Part shown: one piece after another, positions 44,820 to 55,737 of the stretch | Position numbering within the stretch: position 1 is the stretch's first letter | Layout: every line of letters begins with the position of its first letter | NCBI RefSeq assembly: GCF_910594005.1 | Contig: NC_057823.1 | Span: 62,742,015-62,806,014, forward strand | Length of the DNA: 64,000 nt | Source: Cervus elaphus | Lineage: Eukaryota > Chordata > Mammalia > Artiodactyla > Cervidae | Direction: 5' to 3' | Translations under genes and position numbers: made by a program | The notes under the pieces: generated by a model | Database searches by the model: none | The model's input: the letters and a program-made list of their open reading frames with translations, nothing else | What the model was told of the DNA's origin: nothing

Positions 44820-45340
44820 ACCCTCCTGCATAAAATCAGACAGAGACTGGCTATTGACCTTGGAGCAAAGTGCAAACTCTGGCCAGGGGGAGGGGGTGTT
44901 GTAGGCCCTGTTAACGTGTCCATCCTTCTGTGTCCTCACTGGTTCCCTCAACCCTCCAACTCAACAGTCCAGCAGCACAGACCGCGTTTTATGTTTGGTT
45001 TCCTGGCCTGTACCGGAATGGTTTCTCCTGTCTATATTCACGCAGTGCCCTCTGCCTGGGATGCCAGCCCTCTTCTCTGCACCTAGAAACTCTTAGTCTG
45101 TCTTTAAGCCTCAGCTTAGATACCCCCTTGGGGTTAGGGGCCCCTCCTTTCTCCCATAGGCTGTGCCTGCCCCAGACAATGCGCAGAAGACATTGAACCA
45201 TAGTTGCTTGATTACCTGCCTCTCTCTTCCCTGTGAGCTTTGAGGGCAGCTGCCACATCTTATATATCCTGCAGTCCTAGCCTAAGCGCTTGCCAAAGGT
45301 ATGGCGCTCAATAACTATTCAATGAATGAATGAACGATGA
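44820..45340 (+). mobile_element. L2 LINE 3' region with (TGAA)n end
   Basis: Sense L2: 'tggagcaaagtgcaaactctggcc', 'gcagtgccctctgcctgggatgccagccc', 'tctttaagcctcagcttagatacccc'. It reaches the L2 terminus 'ctcaataactattcaatgaatgaatgaac'. Confidence 0.82.
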
Positions 45341-45669
45341 CAAATAGCACCGGTTCATGTGTTCTAAAAAGATTTGTGAAATGATTAAATGAGTGGGTAA
45401 GTGGAAGTTCGAGTCTAGAGAGAGCTGGAGAATAGGATGTTCAGAGATGAGTAAAACCCGATTGCAGCTGTCACACAGCTAAGAGGAAGACAAATGCCTT
45501 CAAAGAGCGAGTCTGAAGGATTTAAGAGGGAGGTATTCTAATCTTAGGCGGCCCAGGGGGCGTGTCCGGATCCGACTCCCGCCCTCCCCGCCAATAGGCG
45601 GTCTCATTGCCGCCCATGCCTCCTCCCCTTTCACCCGCCGAGGCGGGGCCGGCCACCTTTGGAGATAAG

Positions 45670-45689
45670 ACTACGCTTCCCGGCGTGCC
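45670..45689 (+). promoter_or_regulatory. ZNF143/THAP11-like promoter element
   Basis: ACTACGCTTCCCGGCGTGCC closely follows the ACTACAATTCCCAGAATGC family of sites bound by ZNF143 and THAP11 at CpG-island promoters. It lies 118 bp upstream of the start codon. Binding is inferred. Confidence 0.6.
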
Positions 45690-45807
45690 GCGCGGCGGGC
45701 GGAGGAGGAGCCGGAAGTGGGGGGCGCGAGGTCTAAGGGCACAAGGGAAGTGGCGGGCGGGGACTGAGGGGGCGTGCAGGTGAACGGACAGGCCGGGGGT
45801 CGCGGGC

Positions 45808-45915
45808 ATGGCTGAGGCCAGGAAGCGGCGGGAGCTGCTTCCCCTGATCTACCAGCATCTGCTGCAGGCGGGCTATGTGCGCGCGGCGCGGGAAGTGAAG
45901 GAGCAGAGCGGCCAG
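45808..45915 (+). CDS. TCOF1: TCOF1 exon 1 coding part (treacle residues 1-36)
   Basis: The start codon has a strong context (G at -3 and G at +4) and opens a frame beginning MAEARKRRELLPLIYQHLL, essentially the known treacle N terminus. From about residue 10 this is a LisH (LIS1 homology) motif, a short helical dimerisation module. It reads on through an in-frame AREVKEQSGQ segment and ends in phase 0 at CAG|GTAAGC. The first 36 residues fill 108 bp exactly. The exon sits inside the CpG island, and no other upstream in-frame ATG is needed to explain the start. Confidence 0.97.
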
Positions 45916-48286
45916 GTAAGCGTGCGCGGGCCGTGTCCGAGGGCCGCGTGCAAGATCTACTGAGAGGCTGCCCGAGCCTCTTCCTCTGGCGGCCTGCGGG
46001 CGCCCAAATCCCGGATCCCGCTGTGTTCTGAGACGCGGCCCGGGGTGCCGAAGGGGCCGCAACCTCTGCCCCGCAACTCTGTGGCTCCCGGTTCTTCTGG
46101 GCCTCAGTTTCCTTATCTGTGGAGTGGGCGGGCCGGGACGTGAGATCGGACGCTCTGGGCTTTATAATTCCCGCGCCCCTTACCTCCACCCCCTTCCGGG
46201 AGCGACAGTTTAAAGTTTCGAAGTCTCGGGCCACGTGGCTCGGCGCGGCCCCCTAGGGCGAAAAGGTTGCTGCGAGTCTGAGGAGTGGATCGCTACCAGC
46301 CCTGGAAGGGGCGAAAGAGCGCCCCGAGAAGGGGCCTGAAGCTACTTAATTGAGCTGGAGCTCAAACCCTTAGCAGCTCTTCTGTACTGATGGGGAGTTG
46401 AACTCGCGCTGTAGTCGTTCTTACTTCATCCATTCCTCGAGCAGCTGTTAATCTGGCAGTGAGGGTGCTGGTGATGGAATATAGAATAGTGGGGAGGGTC
46501 CCTTGGCTCACTAATTAGAGTTTACAGGCTAAATCTGTTAGGGGAGATTGACATAAATCAAAGGACCACGAAAGTAACCGTGCACTCAACACTGCATTAA
46601 CTGCCAAGAATGAGAAGCATAGGGTGCTAAGACAGGAATGGCAGATTGCCTTAGTCAGGGATATCCAGAACTGCTTTCCTGAGGAAGTGAATGCTGCTTT
46701 GAGATCTGAGAGAAGGAAGTGGATGTTCCAAGTAGAGATGCAAAGTGTTGCATATGTACTGGCCGCCAGAAAGTTTTTTATGACTGAAGTGTGGGGTACA
46801 AGGGTGACAGATCTCTGGGGAGACAGAGGCAGGGAGCGGGCTTCCTTTGGTTTTGATAAAGTAGTGGTAAGCCACTGGAAGGTGTTAAGTTGGTGTGGTG
46901 GCTATTGACTTGATTAGTCAGTGCCCCTTTGGCTATGGTGTAGGCTCTGGTCATGATACTTACTCTCAGGACCTCTGGGAGAGACTAAAGGATTACAAAT
47001 AAGACATCATCTGTGCTTTTCACAATCTTTGGACCTCAGTAGCTTTTCTTACTTCACTTATATCACTTAACAGCTACAGGAAACGAAAGGGAGTACCTAT
47101 CTTCTTTGGGGCATTTGCCTAGACGAAAGAATCCTGCCCTTATGAAGCATACATTCCATCAGGAACAGACAAATGACTGAATTTTTTTTTTTAAGTTAAT
47201 GATACAATGTGTAGGGTGATGGTAGGTGCTAGTTGTAAAAATAAGGCAGGTAGAAGGGATAAGGAATGTCAGAGTTATATTATCTATAGGGTGGTCTTGA
47301 AGCCCGAATGAGAAGGTGACTTTGGGCAAGGACCTGAAGAAAGTGAGGGAGTGAGCCATACTCCTTAGCAGGAGAGAGCATTCGAGACAGAAAGACCAGC
47401 CAGCCCCCATGGGGGCGGAGTCCTCTGACAGATTTGAGGGACTGTGAGGAAGCCAGTGTGCCTGGGGCCAAGGAAAGTGAAACTTAGACTTTCAGTCACT
47501 GTCAGTTACAGTCTGAATGTTACTGGCTGCTGTGCTTTGCAGTTACTGTTGTAGGTTGTCTCCTTCAGGCCTGAGAGCAACATCTTAGATGGGTACTGCT
47601 GTTATCCCCATATAAAGAAAGAACCTGCAAGCTTAAAGAGCTGAAGACAGTAGACTATCCAGTTAACAAATTCTCTTTACCTGACCCCAGATGCACCCTC
47701 CTGGCCACTGTGCCTAAATCCCTGGCACTTCACTCACTCAGCCTCCTTGGGGCATTTGACATCCCAGGTTCTTGACATTTGCAGAGAGAGTAGACTTCTG
47801 ATCTTGGCTCCAAAGGGCTTTGCTTCTACCAAAGGATTGGCACCATTTGGTTCCAGTCTCTGCCCAGTGGGTGAGCAGACAGCGTGGGTGTCTAGTCTGC
47901 CTGTGGCTCGTACTGCCTGGGGAGATTGACCAGCCTGACTTTTGAAGGGTCAGAGGTGGAAAAAGTCCTGTCTTGTGGCACCTAAGCCTGGAGAGTGCGA
48001 GGGAGGCTGGATAAATGCTAGCCTGGAATATTCCCACTCTACTCTGTCAAAGGTACTTCTCACCAGAATATTGTCTTAAAAGGGTTTAGTTGAAAGTACT
48101 TGCCCTGCGTGTCTCTGAAAGATTCGGGTGGTCCTGGCAGGGCCGAGCAGACATATTGCCCAGAGCAGAAAGACCCCCTTCTCAACCATCTCTCTGCAGA
48201 TCATGATGTCATGAGAGTGGGGCCCAACGAGGAACCTTGCTGTGCTCAGGAGGGTTAATTGCTGCTTTCTCTTTGCTTCTCTGCAG
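45916..48286 (+). other. TCOF1 intron 1
   Basis: About 2.4 kb. The first part is CpG island. The rest holds diverged reverse-strand L2 sequence at about 46600-46950 and 47140-47480 ('ggtgttaagttggtgtggtggc', 'gtggtcttgaagcccgaatgagaaggtgactttgggc') and a weak reverse MIR near 47580-47690. Acceptor is 'cttctctgcag'. Confidence 0.75.
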
Positions 48287-48342
48287 AAAAGTTTCCTGAG
48301 GCAGTCTGTAACCCTTCTGGACATCTATACACACTGGCAACA
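48287..48342 (+). CDS. TCOF1: TCOF1 exon 2 (residues 37-55)
   Basis: A 56-bp exon encoding KSFLRQSVTLLDIYTHWQ and the first two bases of a glutamine codon completed by exon 3. It completes the LisH-containing N-terminal region. The matching human stretch differs at a few positions only (KCFLAQPVTLLDIYTHWQQ from recall). Acceptor ctgcag, donor CA|GTAAGT. Confidence 0.95.
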
Positions 48343-51149
48343 GTAAGTCTAATGGGGCTGAGGGAGTGCAGGAGGGACACCCCAAGCTCTCAGCATGAAA
48401 TCAGCTAGGATACTAATCTGGTCTAAGATCTGTCCCCATAACCCACTGTAGATACTGTTATCACCTCTAGGAAGCTACACCACAGATATGGGTGTCTGTC
48501 TGATAGTAGAGAGGACTCTGAGAGCTGTGCTCAGTGCCTCTTAAGGACAAGAGCTTCTCGGCAGCTTGTTATTCATTCAGTCAATGAGCATTTATTGAGT
48601 GACTACTGAATGCCGGGCTCTCAGTACAGAGATATTGTCATGAGTGAGACATGCATGGTGGCTCCTTTCCTGGAGCGGACATTGGAGTCAGGGAGGTAAG
48701 CACGCCACAGAGAATGAGACAAGTGAGTGTAAAATTACGGTGGTGGTGAGGATTATGAAAAAGAGGTGCCTGGCGCCAAAACTGCCTGAATAGGTTAGCC
48801 TCACCTCATTTAGGTGTTTAGGGGATGGCTTCCTTGAGGTGACCTTTGAGTTGAGAACTGCAGGGATCGGGGAAGTGAACTCGGCAATAGGTGTGGAAAG
48901 GCTGATGGAGTGTACCTGGCAGAGGGAGCTGCTGATTTGAGGCCTGTAACTGCAGTGCGGTGCAGACGAGACTGGATGGTCATCATGGACCACCCCGTAA
49001 CAGGCCTGATCACCCATGAGGAGAAGTTGTGTCTTTGCCCCAAAAGCCGTGGCAGCCATGGAAGGGTGAAGTGGAGAGCAGTGAGATCACTGGCTTGATT
49101 GGGCAGGCTGTGGATGTCAGCTTCCAGACAAGGGCTGATGGGCTTGAGGCAGGAATAGCGTAGGAGGGAGACAGTTTGCAAGAATACTGGAGGATGAGAT
49201 GAGGGTCTGCAGATGGTTTGGAGAAGAAGTGTAGTCAGCTCCCAGGTGTCTGACTTGTACGCTTGAATGGAAGGAACCCAACATGGAGTGAAAGATTTCA
49301 AAGACATGTTGAACGTGAAATGCCTGTGAAACATGCAAAACAAGGAGGGCGGATAATCCAAGGACATATCAACAGAGGAATGGTTTGAAAATGAAGGAGG
49401 GGATAATCGTTCCTTCAATGAACTGGGCTGACCACAGCCAACTATGGGAGTGAGGGACCTGCAGTTGTGACCCATGAGGAATGATAGTGAATACGCAACT
49501 GTCTGGGTGGAAAAGAGTTGGCAGAGGGGCAGTGGAGGGACTACTATCTGCACATGTTTGGAGACAAAGGGAGTGGGGTGTTCCCTGGTGCCTGAGAGAC
49601 TGAAGTGGGACCCATGTGAACCTGCTTTAGGAAGACAAGTGTCAGCTTCTGAATAAAAGCAGTTGGTCATCAAAGCTGTCCAAAACTAATGTGGGCTACG
49701 GTAGAGTGGTGAGATTCCTGTCATCAGAGGTGTGTAAGCAAAGGCAGGCATGGTAGAGAAGGGATCCCAGCTTCCAGTAGAGAGCTGAGGTCTTTGCAAG
49801 CTCTGTCAGCCCTCAGTTCTTGGCTCTTCTCTGCTGCTGAGGTGAGCACAGGGCATACCCCCCACTTCCTCTTCCACGTGCCCAGGTGTCTGGCTATTTG
49901 TGCAGCACTTCCTTCCCCAGAGAACTGCTTCAATGAGTTGCACCACATGCCCTCCCCTACCACCAGCCCCTTCTCTGGATGAGGGGTACTGACTTGGATG
50001 AGGACCTCACACCCATCAGAGCCAGCCTAACCTGGTGGTTCAAACCCAGCTGTATGACCTTGGACAAACTTGACCTCCCCAAGTCTGTCTCCTTCAGTAA
50101 AATGAAGATAATAATAGTAAATGAAGTGCTAAACCTGGCCAGTGGAGGCATTACCCCTCTACTCACCTCTGTTTAGTGAGCACCTACTGTGGGACAGAAC
50201 TGTTCTCGATGTAGTTGGAAACAAACTGGAAGAAAAAAATCTCTGCACCTGTGAAAGTTACATTCCACGGGGAGAAGAGAGGCAGAGTGAACCTATATGT
50301 GTGATAAATGAAACATGTTTTTGCAGAAGATTTCCCAACAAGTGGCCTTCCTGGGAACAAGGGAGCCAGGCAGCACATCCCAAACCATGGCAGAGTGACA
50401 TCTGTCCCACGTGGAGAGTGTGGCACGCAGACAGTGACCCCCTCGGCCAGGAGGCTGGGCTCAAAGGATGTGATGCTTGAAAATTCTGGCAACTCAGCCA
50501 TCTGAGTGCTTATCCTCCCCAGAGCCTCAGACTGACTTTGGACAGGTCACTTAGCCGTGAGACTTAGGCTAGGTACTATAGTGAGCTGGAAAAAGTTCTG
50601 CCAGCCCTCCCCTCCCAGGGCATGCAGTGGGGGCATCAAGTAGGAAGTAAGTAAAATAACAGGAGAGAGAAAAGTGCTTTGAAGAAAATGAAACAGGGCA
50701 GAGAATATCTTAGAGGACGGTGGTGACCAGGGAGGGCCTCTCTGAGAAGGCTGTACGGGAGTTGAGGCCTGAGGGACAACAGGGACCTGGGCAGTCTTCC
50801 AAGAAGAGGTTACTGTGGGTGCCACAAGTCCTGAAGGAAGGAGGAGCCTGGATGGTTCTGTGAAGTGTATATAGTGCCGGCACTTAGAGCTCTGTGACTC
50901 TTAGCCGCTGTTAGAAAATACTGTCCACCCTTCCTGAGTGTTTGGAGATGAATATACTGTAAAAATACAATGAAATGAGTGAAGATGCACAACACAAAAT
51001 TGTTTCTGCACTCTGTTTCATCACTGTTTAAAGTCTCTTCATACACTTTCCCTTTGGGGACAGGGAGGATGTGGGAGGTCTTCCTTTCCAACTCTCCTAG
51101 GGTTGTCCTTGCCCCCTGGTTGAGCTTGCCAGTCACCCTTGTCCTGCAG
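48343..51149 (+). other. TCOF1 intron 2
   Basis: About 2.8 kb, dominated by reverse-strand L2 copies at about 48565-49680 and 50165-50880, with a plus MIR at about 50020-50145. It hosts the long minus-strand L2-derived open frame described separately. Confidence 0.75.
48565..49680 (-). mobile_element. L2 LINE, antisense in TCOF1 intron 2
   Basis: Reverse L2 from its 3' end ('ttattcattcagtcaatgagcatttattgagtgactactgaatgccgggc') through the 3' part of ORF2. The minus-strand frame 48810-49673 (287 codons) is in the L2 sense direction. A segment around its residues 111-124 (HRHFTFNMSLKSF) resembles the L2 'RHLKLNMSKTEL' region, and a later 'TLPWLPRLL' resembles 'TLQWLPISL'. The reverse-transcriptase catalytic core is not included. 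It is most likely a dead fossil whose frame stayed open by chance. Confidence 0.7.
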
Positions 51150-51301
51150 AACTTCGGAGATTGGCCGGAAACGGAAGGCAGAGGAAGATGCGGCCTTGCA
51201 GGCCAAGAGGACCCGCGTATCAGATCCCATCAGCAGCTCAGAGAGCTCAGAAGAGGAGGAGGAGGAGGAGGAGGAGGCAGAAGCCCAAACCGCCAAACCC
51301 A
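51150..51301 (+). CDS. TCOF1: TCOF1 exon 3 (residues 55-106, split codons at both ends)
   Basis: The 152-bp exon encodes TSEIGRKRKAEEDAALQAKR, with basic patches (GRKRK and AKRTR) that could serve nuclear import. It continues with SDPISSSESS and a run of nine glutamates from one GAA and eight GAG codons (51250-51276), and ends AEAQTAKPS-like into a phase-1 junction, completed as Thr by exon 4. This is the first of the acidic-serine clusters that CK2 phosphorylates in treacle. The polyglutamate is longer than I recall in human. Acceptor tcctgcag, donor A|GTAAGA. Confidence 0.95.
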
Positions 51302-52715
51302 GTAAGAGCCCTGGGTGCTGAGAAGGCCCCTGTCTCTGAGCTGGGGGCTCAGTGCAGTACCCTGCTCCTCTTGGGGACAGGCTATTGTATATTGGATTGT
51401 TCCAAGGGAGAGTCCACCTCCAGCTGCACCTTCCATGAGCCCTCAGAGGACCAGCTCCTTTTAAAGGGAAGGTTGTAACAGCCCCACATACCTATTTCAG
51501 TCTTGATTTGAGCCCTTCCTCTGGGCCAGACATTGTGTCCCAGGCGCTAGGAATCCAGTGGTGAACAAAAACATGGATGGGCTCTTAGAGTCTAGAGGAT
51601 TGTAGAATCAGTCTCTCCAGTCCAGGAGCTGCATTTTTTAAGCCTTCCAGATAATTCTGATAAAAACAGAAAAGCAGCCCACATTTTCAGAAGAACTGCT
51701 AGAGAGATTTCAGAGACGACAGCTAGCGGGCGCCTCTTCTGTGTGCTCAGGGGCAATTTCAGCAGCTGCCTATCTGAAGTGAGCAGGTTTAGCACCTGCA
51801 CGCTGTCCCAGGCACTCTGGCTCCAGTGCATTGGCAGGGGCCACCCTGTGAGGCCTTCACAACCCCTCCTCCCCCCATTCTCCAGGTAGTTTGTGCTTTA
51901 ACCAACAGTGGTCACAGCTCCACAGAAGAATTACCATTCTTCTTTGAATTATTGATTTTTACTTACATAGAAGGTAACTTCTTAATTTTTAAATATATTT
52001 TCTGATTATAAAAGAAATACAGGCTTCATTATATTCATTATAGAATATGTGAAAATGACTTTTTAGAGAGGTAGGGGAAAATTACCCATATTCTTGGCCA
52101 TGTATAATTTGGCAAATTATTCTTCCATTTATTTTTCCTGAGCATGTTTTTTCAAATATTGGCAATCATACTGAATATATATTTTGTACTTTGCTTAATC
52201 TTTGAAAATTATAATGCAAAACAAGTTCACTGTGAGCGCTGCAGAAACAGAGAAGTGGGAGGTTTCCTGTTCCCCTTGCCTGCTCCCTTTTCTCTCCCTA
52301 AACGTATCTCCTGGAGGGTAGCCTGACGATGCTGACGACGCTCCCCTTTGCATCTGCACTTATACAGATAGACATCCATACAGGCCTACTTCCATACTTA
52401 CAAACTATTTGAAACAACAGCTGTAAAACTGCCTACTGATTGGTTACTCAATATTAATGAATTTTTTAAACTCTAACAATGGAATTATACTTTTTAAGAG
52501 TCCTCATTGAGAGAATCTTGCTAAAATATTGTTGGGCAACATGATATGATGTCTGGTGTATTCTTCAGAATAACACTCACTGGGGATGGATGAATGAGGG
52601 GCACAGTTGAAATAAGATTGGCCACAAGTTGATAATGATTGGGGCTGGGTGGCTTAATCCTCTTCCTCGGTACTTATGAATGGGCCTAAAATGTTCCATA
52701 ATTAAAAATCAAGAG

Positions 52716-52986
52716 AGGGCTCCCCTGGTGGCTCAGTGGTAGAGACTGCCTGCCAGTGCAAAAAACATGGGTTCAGTCCCTGGTCCGGGAAGAGCCCACA
52801 TGCCACGGAGCAACTAAGCTCGTGCACCACAACTATTGAACCTGCCCTCTAGAGCGTGTGCTTTGCAACAAGAGAGGCCACCACAGTGAGAAGCCCACGC
52901 ACCACAACTGGAGAGTAGCCCTGCTCTCTGCAGCTAGAGAAAAGCAACAAAGACCCAGCTCAGCCAATAAATTTAAAAAAAAAAAT
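52716..52986 (+). mobile_element. CHR SINE, long form, intron 3
   Basis: 'ggctcccctggtggctcagtgg', 'ggttcagtccctggtccggg', 'agagaggccaccacagtgagaagcc', 'cagctcagccaataaatttaaaa'. Confidence 0.92.
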
Positions 52987-53082
52987 GAGAGATGGAATTA
53001 AACGTCAGGAAAAGATCATGTCATTCCTCTCAACAGCATCATATTTTTTAACCTAATCAACACTTGTTTCTCTTGGCTTTGT

Positions 53083-53359
53083 TTATTCATTTATTTTTGG
53101 CTGTGGTGGGCCTTCCTTGCTGTGTTCAAGGTTTTCTCTGGTTGCGGAGAGGGGGTGGCTACTCTTGTTTGGTTGTACAGGCTTCTCCTTGTGGTGGTTT
53201 CTCGTTGCAGAGCATAGGCTGTAGATCACCGGCTTCGTAGTTGTGATGCATAAGCCTCGGTGTTCTGTGGCATGTGGGATCTTCTCAGACCAGGGACTGA
53301 ACCTGTGTCCCCAGCATTGGCAAGCGAATTCTTAATCACCAGACCACCAGGGAAGCCCC
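53083..53359 (-). mobile_element. CHR SINE, long form, intron 3
   Basis: Reverse CHR: 'tttatttttggctgtggtggg', 'gcatgtgggatcttctcagaccagggactgaacc', end 'gaccaccagggaagccc'. The repeated 'caacagcatc' at about 53031 and 53361 may be a target duplication. Confidence 0.9.
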
Positions 53360-53956
53360 CAACAGCATCTTCTTTATTTTACAGCATACGTTAGAAATCT
53401 TTCCCTAACCTGAGCTCAAAGGAGACGGTATCCTGGTATCAAGGCAACAAGGATCTAGAAACCAACATCTAACAAGATTCCAGTCTTGTAGTGTAGCTCC
53501 CCACCCACTGGGAAATGGTTTAAATTCGAGCAGCTTTCTCTGTGGACCTGGGGCTGCATGACCTGCCCCTGTCTTGCTAAGTGGCGTTCGGGGCTGCAGT
53601 GTGGCAGGTAGCCTGTGGGAATGGCATCCCTGGAGTTGTTTGGGCCTTCAGGGTAGTGTGCAGTAGGTCTGGGAGCCAATCCCTTTTCCTCTGGGGCCTT
53701 CGGTATCTCGAGCCTCCAGGGAGCTGGGACCCCATTGGGGATGCAGTCAGTCAACTTTCATGTCGCCACTCTCCCCTCTTGCTCCTGGGGGATGTGGTTG
53801 AGCACTACCGAGCCCTTCCTCAGTCCAGGCACAGCCTCAAATCTCATGCCAACACCAGGCAGCCATACAAATTGAATTGTTAGGTGAGCTGAAACCTTTC
53901 TTCTTCCCTGCGAAAAGGCTGGTCTGGCTCACCCAACGGGTATTTGTGTCTTGCAG

Positions 53957-54030
53957 CCCCGAAACTAGCAGCTACCAACTCCTCAGTCACAGGGACAGTT
54001 TCGTCTTCAAGTGTGAAAGAAAAAGCCAAG
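53957..54030 (+). CDS. TCOF1: TCOF1 exon 4 (residues 106-130)
   Basis: The 74-bp exon completes the split threonine codon and encodes PKLAATNSSVTGTVSSSSVK ending EKAK. This Lys/Ser/Thr-rich linker aligns with the known treacle segment after the first acidic tract. Acceptor tcttgcag; donor AAG|GTGAGT, phase 0. Confidence 0.93.
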
Positions 54031-54863
54031 GTGAGTGGGACCATCTACCAGACTGTCACCCATGGGCAGTGAAGTGCCCTGTAGGATACATTCCCTGGCA
54101 TCAGAGAAGGATTGGGTTGTGGGTAATTGCCTAACTTGGATTCAGATCTCAGTCACCAGCTGTGTGATCATGGTGTGTCCCATTCACCTCTTCGGGCCTC
54201 AGGTTTTTGTCTGTAACATGGCGATGATGCCTACTGCTGTGAGCCATTGGGCACCTTACATACCTGGGGTAGACGGCTCCTTTCCTCCTCTGGCCCTGCA
54301 TTCAGCTCTGGCCCTGCATTCAGCTCTTCACTCAGAGAGTCATTCCCAATACAGTTATGTTCCAGGTACTACGTGAGGCAGTGGAGACACCATAGCAAAC
54401 AAGACACTTGTGGCTTTGAAAGCTCGAGAAACATTTTCTAGACTGGAAACTACTTGGAAGGCAGAATATCATTTTCTGGTCATCCACAAAGCAGTGTCTC
54501 AGACATGTTAAGGACTGTGTCCCTGATACTGACTGGAGCATTAGCAAAAAATATGTAGAAATAATCACGAGGCCATGATAACATCTACAATAAATTGCTA
54601 CTTACTGCTTAGCAAAACTGCTGTGTCCTAAGAACTGTAATTCAGTTCACACCTCTGCGAGGGGAAGTACCGTTTTCAGCGCCTTCCTTGACTGGCCACA
54701 GGTTGGTGATGAATCCATAACTTCGAAGATGAAGAAACAGAGGCTTACGGAGGTCGTGCGCCCGAGCTCACGGGTCTGAGAAGTGGCGGAGGTGGGAGCC
54801 GAAGTGGTCTGTGCTCTTCTCCACCTGACCGTACCCAGTGTCTGTCACTCCTGTTCTCTGTAG
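54031..54863 (+). other. TCOF1 intron 4
   Basis: 833 bp with MIR pieces in plus (about 54130-54235, 'caccagctgtgtgatcatgg') and minus (about 54600-54780, 'gaagatgaagaaacagaggcttacgg') orientation. A 13-bp unit 'tggccctgcattcagctc' is repeated in tandem near 54290-54330. Confidence 0.7.
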
Positions 54864-55050
54864 GCAAAGACCACGAAAGCCAGCAAGACGGTGAACTCCA
54901 CGACACACCCTGCCCCTGGAAAGGCAGTGGCCCACCTCCTCGCTGGGAAGTCACCCCAGAAGACGACAGGGCCCTCAGCAAATGCTGTCTTGGTGTCAGA
55001 AACCGAGGAGGAGGGCAGCGTGTCAGCCCTGAAAACCGCCACCATGCCTG
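54864..55050 (+). CDS. TCOF1: TCOF1 exon 5 (residues 131-193, split last codon)
   Basis: The 187-bp exon encodes AKTTKASKTVNSTTHPAPGK, then AVAHLLAGKSPQKT, then NAVLVSETEEEGSV and ends TATMPG with one base of a glycine codon. The segments TGKTVANLLSGKSP and NTTLVSETEEEGSV in human treacle (recall) match well. Acceptor ctctgtag; donor G|GTAAGG. Confidence 0.95.
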
Positions 55051-55663
55051 GTAAGGAGCCCCGACCTCTAGGGCCAGGCCCCAAGGGCAGGCTGGGGAGG
55101 CAGACCTGGTCACTGCTTTGTCAGGCCCCCGGGACATTCTGGAATTCAGGCGGTTGTCTCCATGACGGCGAGGACCCCCGCCTCAGGCCACTTTCCCCTC
55201 CCCTGGGTGAGAGAGAATCTGCTGCAGGGACACCTCAGGCTATGCTGAGGGAGTGTGAGCAGCCGGCGTGGGGTTGGAGCATTTTCTGGTTTATTGCTCT
55301 TAGGTGGGTACCAGCGCCCTCCACAGAGGCTTAGAGGCTAAGCCGAGAGGCCTGGGTTTGCCTCTATATCGCATGTAAAATAGGCATTTGCCCTGCCTGC
55401 TGCCCTGTGATGGGGGAAGGAGGTTTTCTAAGCCCCCAGGTGCTGGCGCTTGTGTGTTAGGACCTATTGTTACACCTCTTACCAGGCCCTCAGCTGTGCA
55501 GGGGCAGGGGGGAGTGTGGGATGCACCTCAGCTGTTCGTCTTCCACGCGGGGAGGAGGCAGTACTCATACCTGGCCCTGAGTAATTGGCGTGGAGGGTGC
55601 CAACGAGAGGCAGGCGGGTCTATAAAGGGTTGGCCCTCAGTCCTCTCCTTGTTTATCCCTCAG
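55051..55663 (+). other. TCOF1 intron 5
   Basis: 613 bp, GC-rich, without a recognisable repeat. Acceptor 'ttatccctcag'. Confidence 0.6.
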
Positions 55664-55737
55664 GAATGGCATCCGCCGACCAGGCTGACAGCTCCAGTGA
55701 GGATACCACCAGCTCGAGCGATGAGACAGACTTGGAG
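55664..55737 (+). CDS. TCOF1: TCOF1 exon 6 (residues 193-217)
   Basis: The 74-bp exon completes a Gly codon and encodes MASADQADSSSEDTTSSSDETDLE, a dense CK2-type Ser/Asp/Glu cluster matching human treacle's SSSEDTSSSSDETD. Donor GAG|GTAGTT is weaker than its neighbours. Reading through it stays open for about 38 codons, so intron-retained transcripts could extend the protein. Confidence 0.94.

Larger units (their letters stand above)
45547..46330. promoter_or_regulatory. TCOF1: TCOF1 CpG-island promoter
   Basis: CpG density rises abruptly at about 45547 and falls after about 46330, spanning the promoter, exon 1 and the start of intron 1. There is no TATA box near the likely start. Visible elements, in order, are CCAAT (45591-45595), a GC box aggcggggcc (45641-45650), a ZNF143/THAP11-like site (45670-45689), an ETS site ccggaagtgg (45711-45720), and an E-box CACGTG in intron 1 (46232-46237). 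This arrangement fits a broadly expressed housekeeping or ribosome-biogenesis gene. The start site cannot be fixed from sequence; roughly 45700-45780 is my estimate. Confidence 0.88.
51302..53956 (+). other. TCOF1 intron 3
   Basis: About 2.7 kb. It contains an AT-rich diverged repeat at about 51960-52500, a plus CHR SINE (52716-52986) and a minus CHR SINE (53083-53359). Confidence 0.8.

Noticed and set aside
45671..46234. 187-codon minus-strand open frame opposite TCOF1 exon 1
   Set aside because: It lies in the CpG island, where stop codons are rare by base composition, and it is antisense to the real exon. No domain.
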